Shown: positions 28,375 to 37,702 of the stretch, one piece after another | Numbering within the stretch: the stretch's first letter is position 1 | How the letters are laid out: each line of letters begins with the position of its first letter | Origin: Natrinema sp. CBA1119 | GTDB taxonomy: Archaea > Halobacteriota > Halobacteria > Halobacteriales > Natrialbaceae | Direction: 5' to 3' | Assembly (NCBI RefSeq): GCF_002572525.1 | Contig: NZ_PDBS01000001.1 | Span: 3,224,001 to 3,288,000, forward strand | Length of the DNA stretch: 64,000 bases | Notes under the pieces: generated by a model | Seen by the model: only the letters and a program-made list of their open reading frames with translations | Told to the model about the DNA's origin: nothing | The model's database searches: none | Made by a program: the position numbers and the translations under genes

Positions 28375-30852
28375 ATGACGTCGCTACAGTCGACACTCGG
28401 TGACGAGCCGGGGATCGCCGAGGAGCTGGCCGAGAGCCAGCAGTCGATCTCCATCGCCGAGTTCTTCGAGAAGAACAAGCACATGCTCGGCTTCGACAGC
28501 GGCGCTCGAGGCCTCGTCACGGCCGTCAAGGAGGCCGTCGACAACGCCCTGGACGCCGCCGAGGAGTCGGGTATTCTCCCGGATATCTACGTCGAGATTC
28601 AGGAAGCCGGCGACTACTACCGCCTGATCGTCGAGGACAACGGACCGGGACTCACGAAAGAAACGCTGCCGAAGGTCTTCGGGAAGCTCCTCTACGGCTC
28701 TCGATTTCACGCGCGCGAACAGTCCCGCGGTCAGCAGGGGATCGGTATCTCTGCCGCCGTTCTCTACGCCCAGCTGACGAGCGGGAAACCCGCGAAGATC
28801 ACCAGCCGAACCCAGGGCTCGGGCGAGGCCGAGTACTTCGAGCTCATCATCGATACCGACGAGAACGAGCCCGAGATCAGCGTCGAGGGGACGACCACCT
28901 GGGACCGGCCCCACGGGACGCGCATCGAACTCGAGATGGAGGCCAACATGCGCGCCCGCCAGCAGCTCCACGACTACATCAAGCACACGGCGGTCGTCAA
29001 CCCCCACGCCCGCCTCGAGCTGCGCGAACCGCAGGAACACTTCAAGTTCGAGCGCGCGACCGACCAGCTTCCCGAGGAGACCGAGGAGATCCGCCCGCAC
29101 CCCCACGGCGTCGAACTCGGGACCGTGATGAAGATGCTGACGGCGACGGACTCCCAGACGGTCTCAGGATTCCTCCAGGAGGAGTTCACCCGCGTCGGAA
29201 AGAAGACCGCGGAGTCGGTCATCGACGAGTTCCGGGACCGCCACTACGGCCGCGAGATGCGCTGGCGGCCGCCGGCGAGCCACGAGGGGATCGATCTCCG
29301 CGCCGCAGTGGAGGACGCGACCGCGAACAAGGGCCGCGACGCGACGGCCGCGTTCGCCGATGCGATCGTCGAGACGGTCTCCGATTCCGATCGGATCGCC
29401 CACTCCGAACTGGTCGCGGCCGTCGAATCGGCCGCCGACGCGGTCGAGGACGATCACGGAACGACGTTCGGCGACACCGTCCGCGAGAACGCCGTCGAGG
29501 CCGTCTGGCTCGAGCTGATCGACGCCGTCGAGGCGGACGGTGAGACGGCAGCAGACGGCGAGGACGGGACCGGGGCCGACGGCGAATCGCGGCTGGTCGC
29601 CGATCTGTACGACCTCGCGGACGACGCGACGAGCACCCGAAAGGACGACGAGGTGATCCACGCCTTCGCCGACCGACTCGCGGCCAAGTTCGAGGACGAA
29701 TACGCGGACGAGAACGCTCGCCACCGGCTCACTCACAAGCGACTCCGAGCGCACGTCGATCGAGCCGCGGATCTCACCGAGGAGTACGACGACGTCTCCT
29801 TCGGCGAGACGGCGCGCGAGAACGTCATCGAGGCCGTCTGGAGCGTCATGGCGACCGTTCCGGACGAGCCGCCGCTGGTTCGCGAGCTGAACGGCGACCG
29901 CGACGCCACCAGCAACCTCGTCGACGCGATGCGCGCGACCGACATCATGGCGCCGCCGACGCGGTGTCTCGCTCCCATCTCAGAGGATCTCATCACCGCC
30001 GGCCTCGAGAAGGAGTTCGACGCCGAGTTTTATTCGTCCGCGACGCGCGACGCCGGCGTCTCCGGCGGGGATCCGTTCATCGTCGAGGCGGGAATCGCCT
30101 ACGGCGGCGAGCTTGAGGCCGAAGGGACCGGTCAAGTCATGCGCTTTGCGAACCGGGTCCCGCTGGTCTACCAGCGCGGTGCCTGTGCGACGACGGATGT
30201 CGTCAAATCGATCGGCTGGCGCAACTACGGGCTCGACCAGCCCGGCGGCTCCGGCCTGCCCAACGGCCCGGTCGTGATAATGGTCCACGTCGCCTCGACG
30301 AACGTCCCCTTCACCAGCGAATCGAAAGACGCCGTCGCGAACGTTCCCGAAATCGAGGACGAGATCGAACTCGCTATTCGGGAAGCGTCCCGGGAGCTCA
30401 AGAGCTTCCTCAACAAGCGCCGGTCGATGGAAAAGCGGCGGAAGAAACAGAACGTCCTCGGAAAGATCCTCCCGGAGATGGCCACGAAAGTCGCCGAGGT
30501 CACCGGCCGCGACGAACCGGACATCGACGACGCCATCGCGCGCATCATGAACAACGTCCTCGTCGAGCGCCGGACCGAGGAAAACGGCGACGGAACGGCG
30601 GTCTCCGTCATCGTCGAGAACAACTCGAGCACGAACGAGTCGCTGGAGGTCACCGATATCGTTTCGGCCGAGCCGACGAACCTCTCCGACGGCGCGACCG
30701 TCGTCGAGATGGACGGCGAGTGGTTCGTCAAGTGGGAGCCCGAGGTCTCGAGCGACGACGAGGCGGCACTCGAGTACGAGGTACCGGACGACGCGACGTT
30801 CGATCTGGACGTCAAAGGCGTCGAGAGCGAGAAGCTGACGGTGTCATCATGA
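28375..30852 (+). CDS. top6B: DNA topoisomerase VI subunit B
   Basis: ATPase subunit of the type IIB topoisomerase, 825 residues. The GHKL domain has [33 protein letters not shown] and [21 protein letters not shown]. The transducer region carries the conserved Lys switch region. An acidic insertion of about 200 residues (around 320-520) makes it much longer than crenarchaeal homologues, as in other haloarchaea. The last 100 residues are beta-rich and haloarchaea-type. Top6A follows 49 bp later in the same direction. Confidence 0.97.
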   Translation: MTSLQSTLGDEPGIAEELAESQQSISIAEFFEKNKHMLGFDSGARGLVTAVKEAVDNALDAAEESGILPDIYVEIQEAGDYYRLIVEDNGPGLTKETLPKVFGKLLYGSRFHAREQSRGQQGIGISAAVLYAQLTSGKPAKITSRTQGSGEAEYFELIIDTDENEPEISVEGTTTWDRPHGTRIELEMEANMRARQQLHDYIKHTAVVNPHARLELREPQEHFKFERATDQLPEETEEIRPHPHGVELGTVMKMLTATDSQTVSGFLQEEFTRVGKKTAESVIDEFRDRHYGREMRWRPPASHEGIDLRAAVEDATANKGRDATAAFADAIVETVSDSDRIAHSELVAAVESAADAVEDDHGTTFGDTVRENAVEAVWLELIDAVEADGETAADGEDGTGADGESRLVADLYDLADDATSTRKDDEVIHAFADRLAAKFEDEYADENARHRLTHKRLRAHVDRAADLTEEYDDVSFGETARENVIEAVWSVMATVPDEPPLVRELNGDRDATSNLVDAMRATDIMAPPTRCLAPISEDLITAGLEKEFDAEFYSSATRDAGVSGGDPFIVEAGIAYGGELEAEGTGQVMRFANRVPLVYQRGACATTDVVKSIGWRNYGLDQPGGSGLPNGPVVIMVHVASTNVPFTSESKDAVANVPEIEDEIELAIREASRELKSFLNKRRSMEKRRKKQNVLGKILPEMATKVAEVTGRDEPDIDDAIARIMNNVLVERRTEENGDGTAVSVIVENNSSTNESLEVTDIVSAEPTNLSDGATVVEMDGEWFVKWEPEVSSDDEAALEYEVPDDATFDLDVKGVESEKLTVSS

Positions 30853-30901
30853 GCGTGCGAATGATGGCTCGTACTGAGCGAAGCGAAATTACGGTGAAAT
30901 C

Positions 30902-31993
30902 ATGAGCACGAACGACAACCAGCAGGCGCGGGAACAGTTGATCGATCTCGCGGCGCAGTTCTACGACCAGTTCGAACTGGGCGAGATCCCCCACATGTCC
31001 GTGCCGACGCGGACGAAGAACAACATCGAGTACGACGAGGAGATGTCCGTCTGGGTCTACGGCGACCGCGAATCGACCCGGTCGGCGAACTCCGTCCGCG
31101 GCGCGCGCAAGCTCCTGAAGGCGATCTACACCATCGAGTTCCTGTCCGAGCAACTCGAGGAAGACCGCTCGTCGACCCTGCGTGAACTCTACTACCTCTC
31201 GGAGAGCTGGGACAACGACGAGGCCCAGTTCACGAGCCAGGACGAGTCGAACGGCATGATCGAGGACCTCGAAATCGTCTCGGGAGTCACCCGCGAGGAC
31301 TTCCACATGCGCCCCGAGGAATCGGGGGCGAAGGTAATGGGGCCGCTCCACATCCGCGAGCAAACGAACCGCGGCGACCGCGATATCCACTGTCAGCTCG
31401 ACGTGGGCCAGGGCGGGTATCAGGTCCCGAACAACCCCGACACGATCGAGTTCCTCGACAACGATGCCGATTTCGTCCTCTGCGTGGAGACCGGTGGCAT
31501 GCGCGACCGACTCGTCGAGAACGGCTTCGACGAGGAGCACGATGCCATCGTCGTCCACCTCGGGGGCCAGCCTGCGCGCGCTACGCGTCGACTGACGAAG
31601 CGCTTCCACGACGAACTCGGCCTCCCCGTCGTGGTGTTCACTGACGGTGACCCCTGGTCGTACCGGATCTACGGCTCCGTCGCCTACGGCTCGATCAAGT
31701 CCGCTCACCTCTCGGAGTACCTCGCGACCCCCGAGGCTGACTTCATCGGCATCCAGCCCAGCGACATCGTCGAATACGAACTGCCGACCGACCCGCTCTC
31801 GGATTCGGACATCAACGCTCTCGAGAGCGAACTCGAGGACCCGCGCTTCCAGACCGATTACTGGACGGAACAGATCGAACTGCAACTCGATATCGGGAAG
31901 AAGTCCGAACAGCAATCGCTGGCGTCTCACGGGCTAGACTTCGTGACGGATACGTATCTGCCCGAGCGATTGGGCGATATGGGCGTCCTCTAG
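30902..31993 (+). CDS. top6A: DNA topoisomerase VI subunit A (Spo11 homologue)
   Basis: DNA-cleaving subunit of topoisomerase VI, 363 residues. The winged-helix catalytic region has [15 protein letters not shown] with Tyr97-Tyr98; in Spo11 and Top6A the second Tyr of this pair is catalytic. The TOPRIM domain has [16 protein letters not shown] and [19 protein letters not shown] with its acidic metal-binding residues. Length and order match other haloarchaeal Top6A. Likely cotranscribed with top6B. Confidence 0.97.
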   Translation: MSTNDNQQAREQLIDLAAQFYDQFELGEIPHMSVPTRTKNNIEYDEEMSVWVYGDRESTRSANSVRGARKLLKAIYTIEFLSEQLEEDRSSTLRELYYLSESWDNDEAQFTSQDESNGMIEDLEIVSGVTREDFHMRPEESGAKVMGPLHIREQTNRGDRDIHCQLDVGQGGYQVPNNPDTIEFLDNDADFVLCVETGGMRDRLVENGFDEEHDAIVVHLGGQPARATRRLTKRFHDELGLPVVVFTDGDPWSYRIYGSVAYGSIKSAHLSEYLATPEADFIGIQPSDIVEYELPTDPLSDSDINALESELEDPRFQTDYWTEQIELQLDIGKKSEQQSLASHGLDFVTDTYLPERLGDMGVL

Positions 31994-32148
31994 GGCGCTT
32001 CGAGTCGAGATGTCTCGAGATACGTCTCGAAACGTTATCCTGATGCTGGTTTTCGACGGTCCCTGAACCAAATTTTCGGTGACACCCTGTGTCTGCAGGT
32101 GCAACCGGTTCCCGTCCGCACGGCCTGTCACCATCTAGAATCAGTGAT

Positions 32149-32454
32149 ATGGCGGACGACAAAGACAGCAAACGGCCGACGCACAGCGATCCGGACGAGG
32201 AGGCGATAGACGAACCGACGACCTCCGGTGCGCAGGAGGCCGACGAGACCGCGTGGATGATGAAAGAGGGGGTCACGATCGGTCTGATTTCGATCATGGC
32301 CGTCCTCGTCCTGGCACTGGGGCTCCTCCAGGGAACCGGCCTCGTCGACGTCTTCGCACCGATCGCCGACACCAATTTCGGGCAGTGGATCGCGTTCGGC
32401 GTGCTGGTACTCGTCGTCATCGCGGTGTTCGCCTGGTCACGCGTCGGCGTCTGA
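32149..32454 (+). CDS. Small two-helix membrane protein
   Basis: A 101-residue protein with an acidic N-terminal 35 residues (MADDKDSKRPTHSDPDEEA) and two hydrophobic helices, VTIGLISIMAVLVLALGLLQG and WIAFGVLVLVVIAVFAWSRV. No family recognised. It starts 155 bp after top6A; whether it belongs to the top6 transcript is unclear. Confidence 0.6.
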   Translation: MADDKDSKRPTHSDPDEEAIDEPTTSGAQEADETAWMMKEGVTIGLISIMAVLVLALGLLQGTGLVDVFAPIADTNFGQWIAFGVLVLVVIAVFAWSRVGV

Positions 32455-32477
32455 GCGCCAGCGCCGAGCCACTCCCC

Positions 32478-33182
32478 TCATTCGTCGAGGACGACCGGAA
32501 CGCCGCGGTGTGCGATATCGACGACGAAGGCGTCCGCGTCGATTTCGATCGCCGCGAAGGTATCGTAGTGAACCGGGAGCACGAGGTTCGGCTCGAGTCG
32601 GTCGGCCAGCGTCGCCGCCTCGCGTCGATCCATCGTGAACGTGCCGCCGATCGGCGGAAGCAGGAGATCGACCGGAACGTCCTCGTGGACTGAGAGGACG
32701 TCGGTGTCACCGGGCCAGAACGCGGTGACGCCGTCGACGGTGACGCCGAAACCACAGCCCTGCCCTTCGGGATGGTACGGCGTTCCGTTTTCGTCGGTGT
32801 GCGGACCGTCCGGATCGTTGTACGCCGGCGTGGTGAACAGGTCAAGCGGTCCGAGAACGAACGACTCGTCGGCGGCGACGCGTTCGACCTCGAACGGGAG
32901 CGCTTCCGGTTGCTTGTCGATGCGGTCGATCTCGCTCGCGTCGATCGACTCGTGAACGACGACCAGCGCGTCCTCGCGGGCGACGCGTCGAATCGAGTCG
33001 GGATCGTAGTGGTGGTCGTGGGAGACGAGAATCAGGTCGCCGTCGCGAGGCTCGAGATCGTCCAGCACGTCGTACTCCTCCGGACCGGGATCGAGATAGA
33101 CGACGGCACCGGTTTGGCCCTCGAGTCGGACGGTCGCGAGGCCGAACCAGTCGACAGTTACCGCGTCGAATCGGACGGTCAT
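32478..33182 (-). CDS. MBL-fold metal-dependent hydrolase (UlaG-like)
   Basis: A 234-residue metallo-beta-lactamase-fold protein. Metal-binding residues are seen in LVSHDHHYDPDSI (the HxHxDH region in the form HDHHYD), WPGDTDVLS and PVHYDTFAAI. The family hydrolyses varied phosphate or lactone substrates. Convergent with the small membrane protein gene before it, 24 bp apart. Confidence 0.82.
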   Translation of the reverse strand: MTVRFDAVTVDWFGLATVRLEGQTGAVVYLDPGPEEYDVLDDLEPRDGDLILVSHDHHYDPDSIRRVAREDALVVVHESIDASEIDRIDKQPEALPFEVERVAADESFVLGPLDLFTTPAYNDPDGPHTDENGTPYHPEGQGCGFGVTVDGVTAFWPGDTDVLSVHEDVPVDLLLPPIGGTFTMDRREAATLADRLEPNLVLPVHYDTFAAIEIDADAFVVDIAHRGVPVVLDE

Positions 33183-33293
33183 ACGGGACCGTTTCTCGAG
33201 CGGGCCGAAAAGCGTTCCACTCCGGTCGACTCGAATCGGGTCGAGCAGCGGATCGAGAGCGGCTCGAGAAACGGCTCGAGAACGGCGCGCTGA

Positions 33294-34031
33294 TCAGGGA
33301 ATGCGGACCGAGTGCTCGAGCGTGCCGACGCCCTCGACTTCGATCTCGATTTCGTCGCCGTCGGCGAGCGGGCCGACGCCCTCCGGCGTGCCGGTCGCGA
33401 TCACGTCGCCGGGCTCGAGGGTGAGATAGGTCGTGATCTCGGCGATCAGTTCGGGGATCGAAAAGATGAGTTGCTCGCGGGAGCCGTCCTGCTTCGTTTC
33501 GCCGTTGACGCGAGTTCGGACGGCGGCGTCCGCGGGGACTTCGTCGGGGGTCGCGAGCACGGGCCCCATCGGCGCGGCACCGTCGAAGGCCTTGCCGCGG
33601 ATCCAGTTCTGTTCCTGGCGCTGGTCGTCGCGGTTCGAGAGATCGTTGACGCAGGTAAAGCCCTCCACGACGTCCATCGCGTCGGCTTCGGGGACGTGGC
33701 GACACTGTTCCCCGATGACGACGCCGAGTTCGGCCTCGTGGTCGATCCGCTCCTTGCCCGCGGGGAGGGTGACGGTGTCGCCGTGGGCCGCCAGCGCGTT
33801 CGGCGGCTTCAGGAACAACATCGGCCGGTCGGGCACCTCGGAGTCGAGTTCCGCCGCGTGGTCGGCGTAGTTCTTCCCGATACAGACGACTTTCGAGGGC
33901 TCCGACGGCGGGAGGACGTCGATCTCGTCACTCTCGAGCGCGTAGCTCTCGTTCGCGAAGTGAACGGTGCCGTTCTCGTACTCGCCGCGGCGAACCGCGC
34001 CGGCCGGGTCGCGGAATCGGACGTATTTCAT
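33294..34031 (-). CDS. Fumarylacetoacetate hydrolase-family enzyme (acylpyruvase type)
   Basis: A 245-residue enzyme cleaving C-C bonds of acylpyruvates or fumarylpyruvate. Signature CIGKNYADHAAE (about 55-66), metal-binding Glu in RIDHEAELGVVIGE, then FTCVNDLSNRD, SIPELIAEITTYLTLEPGDVIATGTPEGVG. All are typical of the FAH C-terminal-domain family. ATG at the GKNY-type N-terminus; longer in-frame upstream extensions look random. It sits 90 bp downstream of an isomerase gene in the same direction and may belong to the locus extending to 41.5 kb. Confidence 0.9.
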   Translation of the reverse strand: MKYVRFRDPAGAVRRGEYENGTVHFANESYALESDEIDVLPPSEPSKVVCIGKNYADHAAELDSEVPDRPMLFLKPPNALAAHGDTVTLPAGKERIDHEAELGVVIGEQCRHVPEADAMDVVEGFTCVNDLSNRDDQRQEQNWIRGKAFDGAAPMGPVLATPDEVPADAAVRTRVNGETKQDGSREQLIFSIPELIAEITTYLTLEPGDVIATGTPEGVGPLADGDEIEIEVEGVGTLEHSVRIP

Positions 34032-34122
34032 AGTCGGTGGATGGACGCAGGGGATAAAAAGGATTGAGAAGGCGGCTCGTTCAGGGGTGTTCGAGCGGTG
34101 GGTGGCCCAGTCGGTGGAGACG

Positions 34123-34971
34123 CTACACGTACCCCTCGAGCGCCTCGAACGCCTCCCGCGCTGCGCGGTCGGGTTCGTCGGGATAGGTGTAAAGCTCGAG
34201 CGTGGCGAACCCGTCGTAGCCGATGTCCTCGAGGGCGTCGAATATCGCCCGGAAGTCGAGGTTTCCCTCGCCGGGGATTCGATGATAGTGCTTTCCGCGA
34301 CGGCCGCCGACGATGTCCTCGAGGTGGACGCCCGTGATGGAGCCGGCGCTGGCGCGGATGCTTTCGGCAACGTCCTCGCCGTAGACGGCCGCGTGGCCGA
34401 CATCGAGGTTGACGCCCAGCGAGTCCCGGCCCACCTCGTCCATCACCTCGAGCACCTCGTCGGTGTTCTCGATCAGCAGTTCGGGCTCGAACTCGATGCC
34501 GACCTCGATATCGCGGGCCTCGGCGTAGTCGAGGATCTCGTGGAGTGACTCGATCAGGTCCTCCCGTGCCGTTTCGGGTGTCGTTCCCGGCAGCGGGCGA
34601 CCAGTCGCCAGACAGACCGCCGGCGAGTCGACCGTTTCGGCGAGATCGATCGCTCGCTTCGTGTACTCGACGCGCCACTCGCGGGCCTCGTCGTCCGCGC
34701 GGATCACGCTCGGCTCGAAAAAGGCCGACGGCGGCGCGTCGTCGTAGTAGCCCATCGCCGTGTTCGCGTTGATATTCGAGACGGCAAGGTCGGTGTTCGC
34801 GAGGGCCTCGAGCAGCGCGTCCCGATCGGCGTCGTCAAACGCTGGAAAGTAGGCGTGGGGATCGTCGCCGAGCAGTTCGACGCCGGCGTAGCCGTGGTCG
34901 TCGATCCGGCGGACGGCTTCGGGGAGCGAGTGACGCGTGTACGCGTTCGTCGAGAAAGCGAGTTCGACCAT
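34123..34971 (-). CDS. Sugar phosphate isomerase/epimerase family protein (xylose-isomerase-like TIM barrel), copy 1
   Basis: A 282-residue TIM-barrel protein of the AP-endonuclease-2 superfamily. MVELAFSTNAYTRHSLPEAV starts it, and barrel ends carrying metal-ligand-type residues are GYAGVELLGDDPH, VGIEFEPELLI, LGVNLDVGHAAVYG and GVHLEDIVGG, then LELYTYPDEP at the end. The Glu/Asp/His/Glu pattern supports a metal-dependent isomerase or epimerase. It is clearly paralogous to the gene at 36869-37699 (shared FSTNAxxxxxLxxA, VELL and EPELLI/EPDLLI). Resembles EboE; substrate unknown. Confidence 0.83.
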   Translation of the reverse strand: MVELAFSTNAYTRHSLPEAVRRIDDHGYAGVELLGDDPHAYFPAFDDADRDALLEALANTDLAVSNINANTAMGYYDDAPPSAFFEPSVIRADDEAREWRVEYTKRAIDLAETVDSPAVCLATGRPLPGTTPETAREDLIESLHEILDYAEARDIEVGIEFEPELLIENTDEVLEVMDEVGRDSLGVNLDVGHAAVYGEDVAESIRASAGSITGVHLEDIVGGRRGKHYHRIPGEGNLDFRAIFDALEDIGYDGFATLELYTYPDEPDRAAREAFEALEGYV

Positions 34972-35805
34972 CGATCTGGGGCTCGTACACCGGAGGTACA
35001 CTAATTCGTTGGCCCGTCACACTCGAAGCGCGATCGGCGACCGGCCGGACCGTGTGCGGTGGCGCACGCTGTGCCGCGGCGAACCGATGGTGAGCCGCGG
35101 CACAAAGCCGTGCGAGGGACGAGGGAGGGAGCATCGCGACCGACCGAGTCGGTTGGGGAGGACGTGGCAATCCCTCGTGGCCATGTGAGCAGGAAACCTG
35201 TGTTCGCAGTAGAACTGTAACGAAAAAATCACTGATAGTATGATATCTTCACTCCATATCGGCGAAAAATTGGAAGAGTCGATTCGGCATTTACAGATGC
35301 ATACGTACCTTTTTGCTGCGGGTCCTCGCTCCCTTCGGTCGCTCGAACCGCTTGCAAAAATCTACGCTAAAAAGGCCGCCTCTGCGGACTTCGTCCGCTT
35401 CGGCGGTGAACCGCTCGCTTCGCTCGCGGACGCTGACAGCGGTAAGTCCTTCAGCTGCACTTACCGCGAGTTATATGAAGTATTCTGAATAAGGAAACCG
35501 TGTTACTATCTACTTGGGAGGACTGGTCATGCTGGCAACACGGAAAGGCTACGCTTTCCCCAGCCGATTCACTCGCTCTCTACGGTCGCTCGCTCATCCA
35601 CCGGAAGACGCGTACGCGTCTTCCGAGCCGTTCGCTCACGATGTTCGCGAAGACCTCGCGCACGTTCGGTCCGCGGCTCACCGTTGGGTCGCGGTTCCCT
35701 ATGGTCACCGTTCACAATACCGAGGCCGTCACTTCGTTCAGACCTCGCAGTTCGCCGCGTCACAGCGCGCGCCACCGCAACGTCACAGCGCATCACATGT
35801 GGTAG
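34972..35805. other. Long non-coding gap with hairpins and palindromes
   Basis: About 830 bp without a recognisable gene, partly AT-richer than its surroundings (35220-35510). GCGGAC-TTC-GTCCGC at 35384-35398, GGAAAG-GCTACG-CTTTCC at 35542-35559 and the exact 22-bp palindrome at 35603-35624 are strong hairpins. The 82-codon frame at 35240 and longer frames at 35514 contain these repeats and are Arg/Ser-rich, so I do not call them genes. Possible contents are a relic mobile element or structured RNA. Confidence 0.5.
35603..35624. repeat. Exact 22-bp palindrome
   Basis: The sequence reads GGAAGACGCGT and then its exact complement, with no spacer. It lies in the non-coding gap about 180 bp from the UbiA-type gene's stop codon. 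It could be a hairpin terminator-like element or a protein-binding site. Confidence 0.75.
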
Positions 35806-36867
35806 TCACGTCACGTCGAAGACGTACGAGAGACCCACCGCCGGAACGAGAAAGACGCCGGCAGCGAGTCCCCAGCGAACCCCGGTTGCGGTGGCGAAGG
35901 CCGCGTCGAGCAACACGAGTCCGAGGACGCACGCCCCGACCGCCGGGCCGACGGTACTCGGTACCGGGTCGACGGACGCGGCTCGCAGGGGACGCCCGAC
36001 CCACCAGCAGAAGGCGACGGCGAACGCGGTCGCGACTATCGCCTCGAGCGCGGTCGGACTTCCACTCACGAGGAACCAGCCGACGGCGAGCACCGCTGCA
36101 GCCGCACCCGTAGCGGCGATTGCGACGGCACCCCGATTGGCTCCCTCGGTTTCTCGAGCCGCCATGAACGTGACGGCGGCGATGTAGCCGGTGACGACCG
36201 CAGGAACGGCGAGCAGTCGGAGCGGGAACTCGAGCACTGCGCTCCCGGCCGCAGTCGTGCCCAATACGACGTTCAGCCCGCGCGTCGCACCCATCGCGAG
36301 GAAACCGGCGGCGGATCCCTTCATGAGGCCGTCGTAGGCGATGATGGCGGTGGCGACCAGTCCGGCGGCCGCGGCAGCGGGACCGCCGGCGACGATGAAC
36401 GCGATCCCGACGGCGACGAGCAGTAGCGCGAGTCCAAGTCCGAACGCGGTGCGTCGAGAGATGCGACCCGAAGGAATCGGGCGTTCGGGTCGGTCTCGAG
36501 CGTCGACGGGCGCGTCGAACGCGTCGTTGAGGGTCGTTCCCCCGGCGTAGAGGCAGACGGAACCGATCGCGAGTCCGGCGACGATAGCTGGGACGAAATC
36601 GTGGCCGGCAGCGACCACGAGCGCGGCCCCGAGGATAACGTCCGGCGGCGCGGTGAAGAGGTTCGGCGCGCGGACCAGTTCGCCGACCATACCGAGGGTC
36701 GTCCGGAGGCTGCGTTCGGGTTCGGTTTCTCTCTCGCCGGCGATTGTGTCCGACTCCGTGTCTGCGTCCGACTCCGTGCCTGCGTCCGACCCCGCGTCTG
36801 CGTTCGACTCCGCCTCCGCGTCCGACCCCGTGTTCTCGTTTCGATCCGACGACACACCGCCGGCCAC
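35806..36867 (-). CDS. UbiA-family prenyltransferase (EboC-like) with acidic low-complexity N-terminus
   Basis: Membrane prenyltransferase of 353 residues with eight or nine helices. The first Asp-rich motif is TLNDAFDAPVDARDRPERPIP (residues 112-132, the NDxxDxxxD site that binds prenyl diphosphate through Mg2+). A second region, YDGLMKGSAAGFLAMGATRGLN, replaces the second Asp motif. Residues 10-50 are a Ser/Asp/Ala/Glu-repeat tail. GTG start 1 bp after the isomerase stop; a Met at residue 60 is an alternative that would remove the tail. Resembles EboC of the Ebo operon; acceptor unknown. Confidence 0.85.
   Translation of the reverse strand: MAGGVSSDRNENTGSDAEAESNADAGSDAGTESDADTESDTIAGERETEPERSLRTTLGMVGELVRAPNLFTAPPDVILGAALVVAAGHDFVPAIVAGLAIGSVCLYAGGTTLNDAFDAPVDARDRPERPIPSGRISRRTAFGLGLALLLVAVGIAFIVAGGPAAAAAGLVATAIIAYDGLMKGSAAGFLAMGATRGLNVVLGTTAAGSAVLEFPLRLLAVPAVVTGYIAAVTFMAARETEGANRGAVAIAATGAAAAVLAVGWFLVSGSPTALEAIVATAFAVAFCWWVGRPLRAASVDPVPSTVGPAVGACVLGLVLLDAAFATATGVRWGLAAGVFLVPAVGLSYVFDVT
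36729..36836. repeat. Imperfect short tandem repeats encoding an acidic tail
   Basis: Units of the form (T/C)CCG(T/C)(G/C)TCTGCGTCCGACTC repeat about six times and encode the SDAE/DADS-type tail of the UbiA-like protein. Repeat expansion is the likely origin. Confidence 0.7.
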
Positions 36868-36868
36868 C

Positions 36869-37699
36869 CTACGCCCACCCGCGTTCCTCGAGGGAGGCCA
36901 TCGCCCCCTGAGCGGTCTCGATCGGCGTCTCCTCGTAGGGGTAGAGTTCGACGGTGACGAAACCGTCGTAGCCCCGGTCCTCGAGTTCGCCGAGGAAGGC
37001 GTCGATGTCCATCGCGCCGTCGCCGAGCTGGGTGTGCTCGTGGGTCCGATCGGCCGGGATGTCCTCGAGGTGGTAGTGGCTCGTGTGCTCCCAGAGCGGT
37101 TCGACGAGTTCGGCCGGATCCTCCCCGACGCAGTAGAAGTGGCCCGCGTCGAAGTTGCACTTCACGCGCTCGGAGTCGACCCGCTCGAGGAGCGCGAGGA
37201 ACTCGTCGCCGGTCTCGATCAGGAGGTCCGGTTCGGGCTCGACGAGGAGGTCGACGCCGACTGCCTCGGCTTTCGGGATGACTTCCTCGAGGCTCTCGAC
37301 GAAGGTGTCCATCGCCCACTCGCGCGATTTGCCGTCGGGAATCGGCCCGCCCGGTTCGATCGAGATGCAGGGAAGTCCGAGGTCGGACGCGGTCTCGAGC
37401 GCTGCCAGGGTGTAGTCGATCCGCTGCTGGCGATATTCTTCGTCCGGTTCGATGTAGGAAGGGTGGTGAAAGCCCTCGATCGCGGTCAGCATGAACGCGT
37501 TGGCGTTGCTGACGGCGATTCCGTGCGTCTCGAGGGCGTCCTCGACGCGCTCGCGCTCCTCGTCGGTGGCGTTTGGCGGATACAGATGGGGCTCGTCGAG
37601 CAGCAGTTCGACGCCGTCGTAGCCCGCGTCGGCGATGGCCTCGATCGCGTCCTCGAGTTGGTACTCGCGGAAGGCGTTGGTGGAGAAGCCAAACTGCAT
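36869..37699 (-). CDS. Sugar phosphate isomerase/epimerase family protein (EboE-like), copy 2
   Basis: A 276-residue TIM-barrel protein. MQFGFSTNAFREYQLEDAIE opens it; GYDGVELLLDEPHLYPP, ISIEPGGP, DLLVEPEPDLLIETG, VKCNFDAGHFYCVG, HYHLEDIPAD and VTVELYPYEETP line the barrel with Glu/Asp/His/Glu ligands. It lies in a three-gene unit: TatD-like gene upstream (3 bp), UbiA-type gene downstream (1 bp). This packing and its family match EboE next to EboB and EboC. Paralogue at 34123-34971. Confidence 0.85.
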   Translation of the reverse strand: MQFGFSTNAFREYQLEDAIEAIADAGYDGVELLLDEPHLYPPNATDEERERVEDALETHGIAVSNANAFMLTAIEGFHHPSYIEPDEEYRQQRIDYTLAALETASDLGLPCISIEPGGPIPDGKSREWAMDTFVESLEEVIPKAEAVGVDLLVEPEPDLLIETGDEFLALLERVDSERVKCNFDAGHFYCVGEDPAELVEPLWEHTSHYHLEDIPADRTHEHTQLGDGAMDIDAFLGELEDRGYDGFVTVELYPYEETPIETAQGAMASLEERGWA

Positions 37700-37702
37700 G
37701 AG

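Noticed and set aside
35240..35488. 82-codon frame in an AT-richer stretch
   Set aside because: Overlaps inverted repeats and has no motif or good initiation region; considered non-coding.
35514..36113. Rightward 199-codon frame over the palindromic gap
   Set aside because: Arg/Ser/Pro-rich, contains the hairpins, and overlaps the 3' half of the UbiA gene antisense; no sign of a protein.
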